From Ailanthus altissimus (taxonomy: Eukaryota > Streptophyta > Magnoliopsida > Sapindales > Simaroubaceae): a stretch of DNA of 64,000 nucleotides. The stretch spans positions 15,054,501 through 15,118,500 of the forward strand of contig OX327710.1 in the NCBI GenBank assembly GCA_946807835.1, read 5' to 3'. This document shows positions 35,745 to 46,110 of the stretch, in pieces. A model generated the notes under the pieces. The model saw only the letters and a list, made by a program, of their open reading frames with translations, had not been told where the DNA came from and ran no database searches. Made by a program: the position numbers and the translations under genes. Each line of letters opens with the position of its first letter. The first letter of the stretch is position 1.

Positions 35745-37299
35745 TGTTTACACTCAAAATATAACATGGCTATCGCAGTATAGATTGAGGTGTCGATCCC
35801 ACGAGGAAGCTCTTGACAAAATAGGTTGGTGAAGTAAAATATTAAAGAGGTAGCAAAGGATAAAATTAATTGATGAGATGGAATTGTCTATAAATTAAAG
35901 ATATCTTATGATGATTTAAGCAAAGCTTTGAGAATCACAATTATGCTTTATAAATCTACTCTACACTTTGATTCAATGCTTATAACTCAATTCAAAGTTT
36001 CACATCCCAAACAATCAATCGGAAGATATGTAAATATAGCACATTTGATAACACATGTATTTGATGTAATTAAACTCTTTGCAAGCATTAACACACATCA
36101 TGTTCATTTATACAAGTTATCTAAGATCGACAATATATCACTTTGACAATATTGCAGTAAAAGATTAACTTGAATATCAAACATTTATTGCCCTTATATA
36201 TTATCCAAGATCGACAATATATCAATTTGACAATATTGCAGTAAAAGATTAACATATAAAATAATGTAACCAGTAACAATTATAGTTCACCAAGAATCAC
36301 ATAAGAAAAGTATGACTGAACTTATATGAGACACGAGAATTATAATTATCTAGATTATAGAAAATAGAATAGATAAGAGTTTAATCAAAACCAAACTTAC
36401 AAACATTTGTAGCTCTTTGCAACGAATCAAAGTATAGAAGTAGATTTATTACACATAAAAGTTCATCTCTTAGCCTTGCCAAGAACTTTAGCCTAAATTA
36501 GAATACATGTTAATGAGAAGAAAAGAATAAGAGAGAATTATCTAATGTTAAAAACGTCCTAAGAGTCTCCTTATATAGGCAATGAATGGACATATGTCAT
36601 AGATGACATCAATCTTCAATAATTTAAAGCCAATAACTCATTTATCCACTTGCAGCAAATTTTTGATACTATAAATGACCGATTTAGCTTCTATAGCTGA
36701 CATAAAAGTTGTAGAATTTTGTCTCTTTTTTCCATAGGCACCAATTTCATGCAAATTGGATGAGTGTCCAATGAGATATGAGCAAAATTCCAAAGATATA
36801 TCAGATTTCGGCCAACAACTATTTTACCCACTTATAATGCGATTTGGTCCATGATAACGGTTGATTTGGACTTTACCATCACCATACGAGTTGTTGATAG
36901 TTAAGGTATCATTTTAAAACTTTATGAATTATACCAGTTGAGTACGTATTTTTTGAGATACGGTCTAAATACGTGAGTTGGGTCAAGCTGGGCAGAAGTT
37001 GTAGCCCGATTCTATTGTATCTCAATTTTTGGCCCATAACATGTTGGATTTGGCTTTTCCACTATTCTTCAAATTTGTGTAAGATTGGGTCATGTTGCAC
37101 CAGGTTCAAGAATTTCTCCATTTTAATTTCTACATTGAGAGTTATGTCTATTTTACCTAAATATGTCCAAATAACATTCATTAATCACAATTTAAGGAGA
37201 ACACTTTATTTCAAGCTAAAAATATAGAAAATACTAAAATTAGTGACATTAAATGGTGACTGAATCTCTTAACAAATATGCATTTTCATGTGTTCATCA
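35745..37299 (-). repeat. 5' LTR of the Athila-type element
   Basis: 1555 bases, TGTTTACACTC…GTGTTCATCA, followed by ATTAA. It is the full-length version of the pair. On the minus strand it carries a TATATAA box (36571-36577), which should drive the genomic transcript leftward. Confidence 0.85.
36571..36577 (-). promoter_or_regulatory. LTR TATA box
   Basis: TTATATA on the plus strand, TATATAA on the minus strand, within GCCTATATAAGGAGAC. It is conserved in the left LTR at 26004-26010. Confidence 0.55.
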
Positions 37300-38563
37300 A
37301 TTAACTAATTCAAATAAAAGATAAGATTATGGGGATCCACTATTGGCATAAGAAGTAAGAATATATTTAACTCTTTTTATAACTCAATTGAAATCCTCAC
37401 ACAAAAGAGGTTCCAACTGAAAAATATAACAATTAAAGTTCATCATCATTTATATATTAATTAGTATTTATTTCTTTCCATTATTATACACCAAATCTTA
37501 TAAATGGGTTCAAGTATTTATTATGCTAATCTTTATATTTGTCTACAATAAATCAAGACTTCCTCTTTACAAGAAAGAATATATACGCCAAACTTGTAAA
37601 TTGTTTCAAAAATTTATTGTGTCAAGTATAAAGTTTATCAATAATAAATCAAGATACACCATTTAGAAGAAAGTGTATTAATATTGCAAACAAAATAAAT
37701 ATATCATATATAAATTTGCATAACTTAAAAATAAAACATTAAATTCATAAATAAGCGTTAAGTATTACCTTGTCAAAAGTTTTACCCTTTCACCTTAGTA
37801 TAAAAAAATTACTTTGACATAATAAAACTAAAGAAAAAGAAAAGAAATAGAAGAAGAGATAACATGACTTTACAATAGTAAACAAGAGAAATAATATTAC
37901 AAAAAGATAATACAAAATACAAGTATTTTGAACTAAAATCTAGCTCTCTAATTACATGTTTTGGGCATAAACATGTTATCTATTTATAAAAAAATATGAA
38001 TAAATCGAGACAAATGAAGAGGGAACCACTTGGATGATAAAAGTCAAGAATTGTGGCAAATAATTTATATTGATTATGATTAATGTACCTACTTACTTAT
38101 CCAATTTGAAAATGATGTGGCTTGAATTAGCTATCACTCAAAATATCAAAGTTGTACATAAGTCTCTTATTTTTCAAATTAAGTTTTCTCATACGTATTA
38201 GATACGTATTTCTATAGTTATGGGCCAAATATTGATAACTATTAGAATTGGGCCTATATTGCATATCAGTTCTGTTTTAAGCTATTTTTACCCTTTAAAT
38301 ACTCAAATTTTGAATTCATTGTGAAATATAATATGTTAGGCCATTGAGATAGCTCTTCACGGGATCAAGAATCACTCTAATTGAATTAATTTCTAGATAA
38401 AAAGTTATGCCCATTTTACTGAACCTACCACAAAATAGTTAAAAACTAATTGGGTACAATATTGTAAACATACTTAAGTTAGGGGGGGTTAAAGACATTG
38501 GTAATACAAAACAATGATGTAAAATCCTTATTAAATGTATAATTTCAAGTGTTCATCACTCTC

Positions 38564-39642
38564 CAAGATGTAGTATACGTTATCTGAATACTGAATTATT
38601 CATGTATATATGTTTGAATGTCATTCGACCAATAATTTTTATTGACCTATGTAAATTTATTTTTAATTACTTTAGTAATAATACGACTCTTGACTTATCA
38701 ATGACCATTCTGTAATTGACCCAAAATACAAGTGTGCTCAGCATTTACTCATCTCACGATGAAAAAAATGTCGTCATTCCGTTGACATTGCCCGTAATCT
38801 TTATTTGCATTTGTCATTTTCACATTTCAACTCAAACGATCTTTAGTAGACTTGTAAATTCTAAAGCTTCATTTGCCCTTAAGTGCAACCATTTTTATAG
38901 CCTCATGAATTTTATTTTTGTTGTTATACAACTTTCCCACAAATACATCTCCAATTTCAATATAAGATATCTTTTTCAATATGTTCAAGTCAAATAGAGG
39001 TATTTCGAGCTAGAACTAAAATAGATTTTCTATCTTAACTCTTTCTTCTCTGGCCTAATCATTATTATCATCATCATCATCGTTGTCGTCATCATCATTT
39101 CCTTCATTATTACTAATCTCATAACCAACATCATAACTATGATTATTATTCTCATAACATTCGTTATTTCCACCATCATTACTAACATTATATCCAACAT
39201 TATGACCAATATCATAACTAAGATCAACATCAACATCTCCATATATCTGATTATCATAATATGTGTAGGCTGATTGTTCATTAAACATTGGAGGAGAATA
39301 ATGATAATCTTTTGGGGGATTTAGGACATACACAGAGATTACAGACATGAATTGATTAGCGTAACCTTATTTATGCTCCATGGGTGTTTTTACATTATTT
39401 TCATATTCAGGAGCTTGAACATCCACTATTACACATAGATGTGTAACAATATTCTTCTATATGCTCAACCATAATATACCATCATCATCATTTTTAAGTG
39501 GAATAGGCCTCAACTTTACAGTACTTGAAAGAATCTCGAACTTCAAAGTCACTTTATATTGTACTTGATCAACTTCAAGAAGATGAAAAACTCTTCTCAA
39601 TAACACTTCATATTTAATATTTTTTGGAACTACCATGTGCAT
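38564..39642 (-). pseudogene. MULE transposase, N-terminal part (degenerate)
   Basis: Minus-strand frames read KYEVLLRRVFHLLEVD… and PIPLKNDDDGILWLSI (39457-39642, the PB1-like start of many MULE transposases), then an acidic low-complexity stretch ending NEGNDDDDNDDDDD (39055-39348). The last codons before the insertion (38564 onward, minus strand) read ITYTTSWRA and join to KEHALRLIRG at 24.99 kb. Between these parts the frame is broken repeatedly. Confidence 0.6.
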
Positions 39643-40269
39643 ATTTTGATATCTAATGTATCTCTCAAAACTATCACTAGAATTCTCTCATATTCCCCTA
39701 AAGCATATAATGGTTGAAATTTGCGCCATAATAAAAAAATAACACCAAAAATAATTATTAATTTAGTATAATTATATATATAATAATTAAAAATGATACA
39801 AAATATTGAATATAAATATATTAAAATATTAAATAAAAAACTAATAAAAAACAAAACTTAATATAAATAAATAAAGAAATAAAAAAAATATTGATTTAAA
39901 AAAATTAAAATACCACGTGATGCCACGAGGATGTGCGCCCTGATGGGTGCAACCCACTGGGGGGCGCTTTGTAGTGCGACCAAGCATGCTGATGCGTGCA
40001 TCAAGGTGTAGCCCATTGGGGCGAGCATCAGGTCGCGCATCAGCTTGGCGTGTGCAACCACGAGCTAGTGTGTAAAGATCCACGCCCGACACATGGAACA
40101 AACTCCGACACGTGCGTCACGAGATGCACGTAGATTCGATCCTAAATTCACTATTTTTGGTTATTTTATTTACTTTTTGCACTTATTTTTAACTTTATTT
40201 TAACATTCTTAACACTAAATTTACACATTTTAACTCTACATCTACAAACTACTCATGGAGTATGGTATC

Positions 40270-40640
40270 ACAGGCTAGCTTGAAAAATAGCCGAAATTCG
40301 CCATTTTTGACTATTTTTGAGTTATTTTTAATCATTTACACTTAATTTTAACCTATTTTATATTTTACTAACACTATATCTATACATTTCTAATCATTAC
40401 ATACAAAAATAACTCAAAAATATAATAAAATTAAATTTAAAATAAAAATAAAAATTTATTAATTTTTGTTTTTTTAATTTTTTTTAACTCTATAATTAAT
40501 TATTTTAATTTAAAATTTTAAAATATATTAATTTTGTGGCGATTTATAAATTTTGGAGAATTTTAAGATAAAAATAAATTGTAGCTGAGAGAAAAATAAA
40601 AGAAAAAGAGGGGTGTAATTGCCGAATGATACTTTTATGT
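40270..40640 (-). repeat. MULE right terminal inverted repeat
   Basis: Inverted match of 11470-11800. Its outer edge lies about 280 bases upstream of the ATS3-like start codon, so the MULE end may form part of that gene's promoter. Confidence 0.6.
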
Positions 40641-40916
40641 TGCAAGGGGTAAAATGGAAAAAAGAAACGTTTATTTGATTAATATAATCTAAAATCGTTG
40701 ATTGAGCTGAGATTAAATCTTTTAATTTTTGGTTGGTAAAATATGACAATTTCTCTTGGGAATATCATCTCAGCGAGAGAAAAAAAAAACATGAAAAGAC
40801 TTGTGCCTTGTTTTTCCAGAAAGCTCTTAATATATATGATATGATATTGTAATTTATTGACACCCATTTATCAGAATCTCAATCTCTCACTCTCACTCAC
40901 AGGTTTGTGCAAAAAG

Positions 40917-42355
40917 ATGATAAAAAAAGTGGCTCTACCGCTATCTTTGCTTCTCATTTTAGCCTTTTCAGAAGTCAAGTCTAATCTTTCTCTGCCTCAA
41001 CCTAATAGATCTTTCCAGGTCAATGCTACCCAGGTATGATTTTCTTTTTCTTTTTCTTTTGCCTTTTTTTTTTCAGAAAATCAATTTTTAGAGATGTTCA
41101 ATTCGAATCAAAGATGTAAAAAAGGTTTTTTCGGATGGGTTCTCATATGGGTGTCCCAGTGCAGTGTTCATACTCTAGATCTTTTTATTGAGTCCCAAAT
41201 TTTGGCACAGAATCAAAGGAGCTGCTCGTACACGGTATCAATAAAGACAAGCTGTTCTTCAACTAAGTATACTCGAGACCAAATTAGCCTTGCTTTCGGC
41301 GATGCTTATGGCTATCAGGTTTACTATCTAAATAATCAAATCTTTCATTCATATTTTAGATGTAAACTTACTGTTAATCGCTCAAGTAACACTAGGGCTC
41401 GTTTAGAACTGAGATGCTGTGTTCTTAATTCACAGTTGCTGTAGAATAGAATTACTAGTTATCAAATACAAGTGGGTGAATTGTAGGTAGACATCACACT
41501 TGTAGGAAAAAAATGAGTAGTCCGTTTGGTATGGAGTTGGTTTGTTTAACTCTGGGAGCACAACATCTCAAATGTTCGATATGCACCCACAGTTATTGTA
41601 TACTGAACACTTGCATACTATCACATGGAAAACTGCTGTGAAGTCACAACACTTCTCTATCATATGGACCCTGAATGCTGTGCTTTCAAAATCAAGTTGG
41701 TACACAATAGTTACAAACTGTCCTCTTGGGTGTTAGTTCATGATCCCAAAACAGATTTGCAAAGATAGGAAAGCATATACAGAGTTGATGTACATAAATT
41801 AGAGTTTTCTGATTTCATAAAAAGTGGTAAAAGCTGAATTTTTATTGTTTTGATATTTCAAGAACTAATTTTTAGAATTATGTCTGGAAACTATTTGCAA
41901 AACACTCTAACCATTACCAAATGCATTTTTCTTGAAACATTTTGAATCACTTGTGCCCTAAACAAATAATTGTATGTAGGTTGCCCTTATGTCCCTAGAT
42001 GCTTTCTTAAAAGAGAACGCCTTGCCTTTCATATCATAGGTTTATTTGTGAACTTTTAGCTACTCATTTTTGTTTGGATGATTAGGTCTATGCTCCGAGG
42101 CTAGATGATCCGGCTTCAAGAGCATTTGAACGATGTTCCACGGACACGTATGAGATAAATGGACCATGTACATATCAAATTTGCTATTTGTACCTCTACA
42201 GAAGCGGATACGATGGCTGGAAACCAGAAACTGTGACTGTTTACGGCTATAATAGCAAGTCTGTTACATTTAATTACAACACTTGGATTCCTAGGGATGT
42301 TTGGTATGGATTTAATTTCTGCAATGCTGCCTCAGCCTCTGCGGAAATGATGTAG
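40917..42355 (+). CDS. ATS3-like secreted protein with PLAT/LH2 domain
   Basis: Exons 40917-41033, 41211-41318 and 42086-42355 give 164 residues, with GT/AG introns in phase 0. Residues 1-22 (MIKKVALPLSLLLILAFSEV) form a signal peptide, so the protein enters the secretory pathway. The mature part has six cysteines (44, 54, 92, 103, 108, 154), the CSYTVSIKTSC start, ISLAFGDAYG, then RAFERCSTDTYEINGPC, the CYLYLYRSGYDGWKPE strand and the end GFNFCNA. This is the pattern of embryo-specific protein ATS3 and relatives, small PLAT/LH2 beta-sandwich proteins of uncertain molecular role, possibly binding lipid or protein partners at the cell surface. It looks intact. The ATG at 40917 is preferred because the signal peptide follows at once. 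Confidence 0.88.
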
Positions 42356-43740
42356 CCAACAACACAGAGCCTCTGCCTTGTTGTGCCTTGTTATTGCTGG
42401 AGATTCCATGAACTTTTGCGATGTACTATTTTTCTTACAAACTTTGTTGAGATTGAATAATACTATTAGATTTATGTACTTTGGTACTTGCTTTTGAGAT
42501 TGTAATTCAATATTTTACTGCAAAAATTAATTGCCAGCTTTTGGAAAGGAAGCACAGAATGCAACTCGCTGAGAACAGCTTTTGTTAGACTATAATTTAA
42601 GCCGCATTGTAGATGTTGCTTAAGTATATAATTTACTGACAATAAAGTTGTTCTCCCTAAGATTTCGGCCCAATTCATCAAAACCCAGCTCGGTATAAAG
42701 CGAGGAGAAGACCAATCGCCCTAACTCATTTAGGATAAAAATATGTCGAACACATCCTTGTAGCCCAAGAGGGCCTAAGATTAACCAGATCTTCATCTCT
42801 TCCGATGCTCTCCACTATGTAGTTGAAGAGACTCCAACTAACAGATCAAGACACATTTCTCTTGGTGTCGAGTTGTCCCTAGAGCAGTTTTTAAAGCTCT
42901 ACTCTGACAAAGTCTCTCTTCACCAGGAACGATCAGATTAGTGGGCATTGCAGCTGGCCTCAGCCTTGTGTTCTTAATATTTTAACTTGGTCTTACATTT
43001 CAGATTATTTATATGACCACTGACATCTTATATCCCGAGTGGAAAATGTGGACTCAGTTTTTTCTACAAACAGGTCGTGGCCCAAAACTGAATGCACCAG
43101 AACAATCTCATCCAATTGAGGTAAGATCAGGTCTATGCATGTGCAAAACCTAGCAAATGTACACATAATTTTAGCATGCTAAACAATTTGATTGATCAAA
43201 TACTGAATGGTGGATGAAATTACATTAGAGATATAACATGCCTTCTTGCTGCTGAATCAGAGCTTTAGTGCTAATATCTTGTTATCTTGAAGTTCTTTTT
43301 CATGAATTACTTAAAAAGAGACATATTTCAAACTAAGAAGTTTAAGGATGAGTAAAATACAACTAGAAGATTGAAAGACAGCAAGATACGATACCAAAAA
43401 GTCCATAAATAAAAAAATAAGCTAGCAAAGAGTCCTACTGTAGATAGATCATTAGAAGATTGATAATTTTATCTTAGAGCTCAAACTGCATTAAATCTAT
43501 ATAAAAGAAATATTTCTTCACACGGGGGATGAATATTTTTTTTTTTCCAAAAAAAGGATTTCATCTACTTTTATTAGTTAATTTTTTTATTTAGTTTTCA
43601 CCAAAGACCACCTTCAAATCTAATTTTTTAGCAGCAAATCAATTCCCAAATATTAGAAAGTCCACGAGAGATATAGTAGCAGTTCATTCACACATCAAAA
43701 CCATTCCCCATTATACAATTTTAACCATTGGCTAAAGTTC
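42356..43740. other. ATS3 3' region and spacer
   Basis: Probably the 3' UTR for the first 100-200 bases. The stretch 42656-43130 is less AT-rich than its surroundings ('cctaactcatttagg', 'catctcttccgatgctctcc') and may be an old repeat, but I cannot assign it. No ORF of interest. Confidence 0.35.
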
Positions 43741-43744
43741 TCAG

Positions 43745-44790
43745 TTGACTAGTTTTAATATTCATTATTGTTGAGGGATATGAAGTTGTGCACTTTAATT
43801 TGACACTCTTGACATTAATTAAGCCACAATCTTGATATTCTATGCGCAACGAAAAACCATAACTCACACCATAAGTAAGAATACATAAGATTAACACACC
43901 AATAAAGATAAAGAAAACAAACCAATCACAAGACACAAGATATACGTGGTTTGGCCCAAATTGCCTACGTCCACGGAGGATCCATGATCCAGCTTCTTCC
44001 CATTGAAATAGATCACAAAGTATCTTCTTACATCATCAATGATCCCACAAGACCCCTTAGTATCTCCCCTAGAGATCTCTAAACATCTACCCTTGATCAT
44101 TATAACTCCCTAAGACCTCTTCGTATCTCCTCATAAGAGAATTTTACAAGACACACAAGAATAGCCCGAGCATCTAAATCTAAAGGATCTATGGTGTTTC
44201 TCTTTTATTCACTCAAAGAACCTAAAGAAGAAAACACCCCCCAAGGTTACACTCTAATGCACCACGCACTTAGTGCCTACCTAGCTCCTCTATTCTCTCT
44301 TATGGTTATATCTTGAAACTTTAGATGCTTAACCTTAAATAATGGTTTACAAGTGTTTATATAGGGTATATTTCGTGCCTACAAACCCTATTTTTTGTTG
44401 GAGTAAGAGTCCACTTGTTTTGGAAGTCCAAAACTTCCTAAAACTTGAAATCCCGAGCCAAAACGGACTTCTCCACCCGTTCTGGCGCTACGGCGCTCGT
44501 CCCTGGGCGCTGCAGCGCTGGCCCTTCTCGCGTCCAGCGCTGCGGCACTGGTTTTCTGTTTTGAGCGCCGCGGCGCTGGAAGCTCCCTACGAATTCCTTC
44601 TTCCTTTGCATATTTGAGTCCCGTTTTACTTCCCCCTTCGTGTCCCACACGTCCTAAACTTCTCCATACGTGTTCCACACGTTCTAAACTTCTTGTGACT
44701 CTCCACTTTAATATTCATCTCAATTCTTATCCAATCAAAATTGTTTAATCATCAATTTTTTAATAATCAAATTTACAATTTGGTCTTAGA
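43745..44790 (-). mobile_element. LTR-like element, left arm of a head-to-head pair
   Basis: Contains 'tacgtggtttggcccaaattgcctacgtccacgg', a TATA box on the minus strand (CTATATAAACACTTG, near 44354-44368) and the GC-rich repeat core (44480-44590). Its sequence from about 44340 to 44740 is matched in reverse by 45290-45725 ('gtgactctc', 'ttgagatgaat', 'cacacgttctaaactt', 'ccaataaa'-side blocks). It is a degenerate LTR of the same family as 7380-8070 and 19737-20469. Confidence 0.6.
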
Positions 44791-45254
44791 TGCACCACAA
44801 AATTTTTTGTGCACAAGATCTACATAAAAGATGCCAATTATATATATGCATTTCTTCAAATGCTCCATCTTGAACTCTTTCTTATTTTTCACCTTAATAG
44901 TTAACTTCTTCAATCAAAATTAAAATAAGTAAATCATAGAAACTATGATACAAGTAACTTGCTACCATCATAACAAACTTAGGTAAATTGATTATACTTT
45001 GTCAAAGAGCATAAGTAGATTCTAAAATAAAATCAATGACTTTATAAATGATTAAAACTAATAATGTAACTACTTCATGTATAAATTTGTGTTGCACAAT
45101 ACACATAATAAACATTTATTAATAATAAGAGAAAACATAATTCAAATCAATTCTCTAGACTACTCAATTTATGGCTCTCAAAATCGTCAAAATCTCTATC
45201 CAAAATAACCATGATAAGCAAAAGTTTTGATATACTTTTTATAACAAAAATTAA

Positions 45255-46110
45255 TAATTGTTAGAGAATTAGTGATTCAACAATTTTGATTAGACAAAAA
45301 TTGAGATGAATATCAAAATAGAGAGTCACAAGAAGTCTAGAACGTATGGGATACGTATGGAGAAGTTTAAAACGTGTAGAACACGAAAAAAAAAGTAAAA
45401 CGAGACTCAAAAATACGAAGGAAGCAAAGAAAACGAGCATAGACACCACCAGGGCTAAGCACCGCGGTGCCCATGGCTGAGCGTCACGGCACCCAGCACA
45501 GAAGCCAAGCGCCGCGGTAGTGGGCATGACATGGTGAGCGCCGCAACGCCCAAGGATGAGCGTTGCGACGCCAGACGCGACAAGGAGTCTGTTTTTTATC
45601 TAGATTTCGAGTTTTTGAAAGTTTTAAACTTCTAAAATAAGTTGACTCTTACTCCAATAAAGAATAAGGTTCGTAGGCACGAAATACACTCTATATAAAT
45701 ACTTGTAAACCATTTATTTCAGATCAAGCATTAAGAGAGACTCTAAGAGAAAGGAAAAACTGAATAGACACTAAGTGCTTGTGTGCGCTAAGGTGAAACT
45801 GTCATTTGGGTGATCATTGTTCATGGTAAAGTAAGGGTTCACTAAATATTAGGTCCTTTTTTAGGGTTCTTCAAATTGAATTTTTCTTGTAAAATCTCTA
45901 AGGAGTTAATAAGAGAGGATAAGATCCTTGGATCCACCATAGACGTAAATAATTAGTCGAACCACGTAAGATTGTGTTATGCTATTTTATATTCTGCTTT
46001 AGATTCTTGCTATTTTGCTTGATTAACAGGTTGTTCCGCTGCATAAAGATGTTAGGGTTCTAAGTTGAACTTGAGGTTCTTCGCTTCAACATAACCTCAA
46101 GAAACCTTCG
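45255..46110 (+). mobile_element. LTR-like element, right arm of a head-to-head pair
   Basis: Inverted relative of 43745-44790, with a plus-strand TATA box (CTATATAAATACTTG, near 45692) and the GC-rich cores at 45445-45580. Downstream are 'ggatccaccatagacgtaaataatt-gtcgaaccacgta' and 'tgttccgctgc', the primer-side end of this LTR type. At the end a 27-base unit 'aacctcaagaaaccttcgcttcaac' is repeated. Confidence 0.6.

Larger units (their letters stand above)
25175..37299 (-). mobile_element. Athila-type Ty3 retrotransposon carrying a LOG-like gene and an extra basic ORF
   Basis: Complete by structure: LTRs 25175-26367 and 35745-37299, perfect target duplication ATTAA (25170-25174 and 37300-37304), TG…CA ends, an aspartate-tRNA-type primer site (35721-35738) and a G-rich polypurine tract (about 26368-26382). 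On the minus strand the order is leader with repeats, gag, pol (protease, RT, RNase H, integrase), a 156-aa extra ORF, a LOG-like gene, an untranslated tract and the 3' LTR. RT with FMDD, the primer site and the size fit the Athila clade. LTRs differ by about 4-5% over the first 170 bases by eye, mostly transitions, so insertion is not very recent. Coding genes carry several stops and shifts. Confidence 0.85.
25003..38558. mobile_element. older Athila-type solo LTR split by a younger element
   Basis: Left part 25003-25174 begins TGACACGTCC. Right part 37305-38558 ends …AGTGTTCATCA. Flanks CTCGC (24998-25002) and CTCTC (38559-38563) are a 4-of-5 target duplication. The right end resembles the end of the younger LTR ('catgtgttcatca'), as do inner phrases such as 'caagaatcactctaattgaattaatttc' near 38370. 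Removing everything from 25003 to 38563 joins MULE transposase codons reading ITYTTSWRAKEHALRLIRG. LTR length without the younger insertion is about 1.43 kb. Confidence 0.7.
11440..40640. mobile_element. Mutator-like element (MULE) with Ulp1-type protease, interrupted by nested retroelements
   Basis: The outer ends are inverted copies. The plus-strand block at 11570-11800 (for example 'aaatttaattttattatatttttgag', 'gtgtaaatagttaaaaatag') matches the reverse complement of 40270-40500, and weaker similarity runs out to about 11470 and 40640. Between them are a plus-strand gene with DUF1985 and Ulp1/C48 peptidase segments and a minus-strand MuDR-type transposase, the gene pair seen in Ulp1-carrying plant MULEs (Kaonashi type). 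Native length without insertions is about 8.5 kb. Exact outer ends and the expected 9-bp target duplication could not be fixed by eye. Both genes are degenerate. Confidence 0.65.

Noticed and set aside
39858..40101. Two overlapping minus-strand frames of 67-86 codons in the GC-rich MULE end
   Set aside because: They overlap in different frames within a repetitive GC-rich stretch of the transposon end, so they reflect lack of stops rather than coding.
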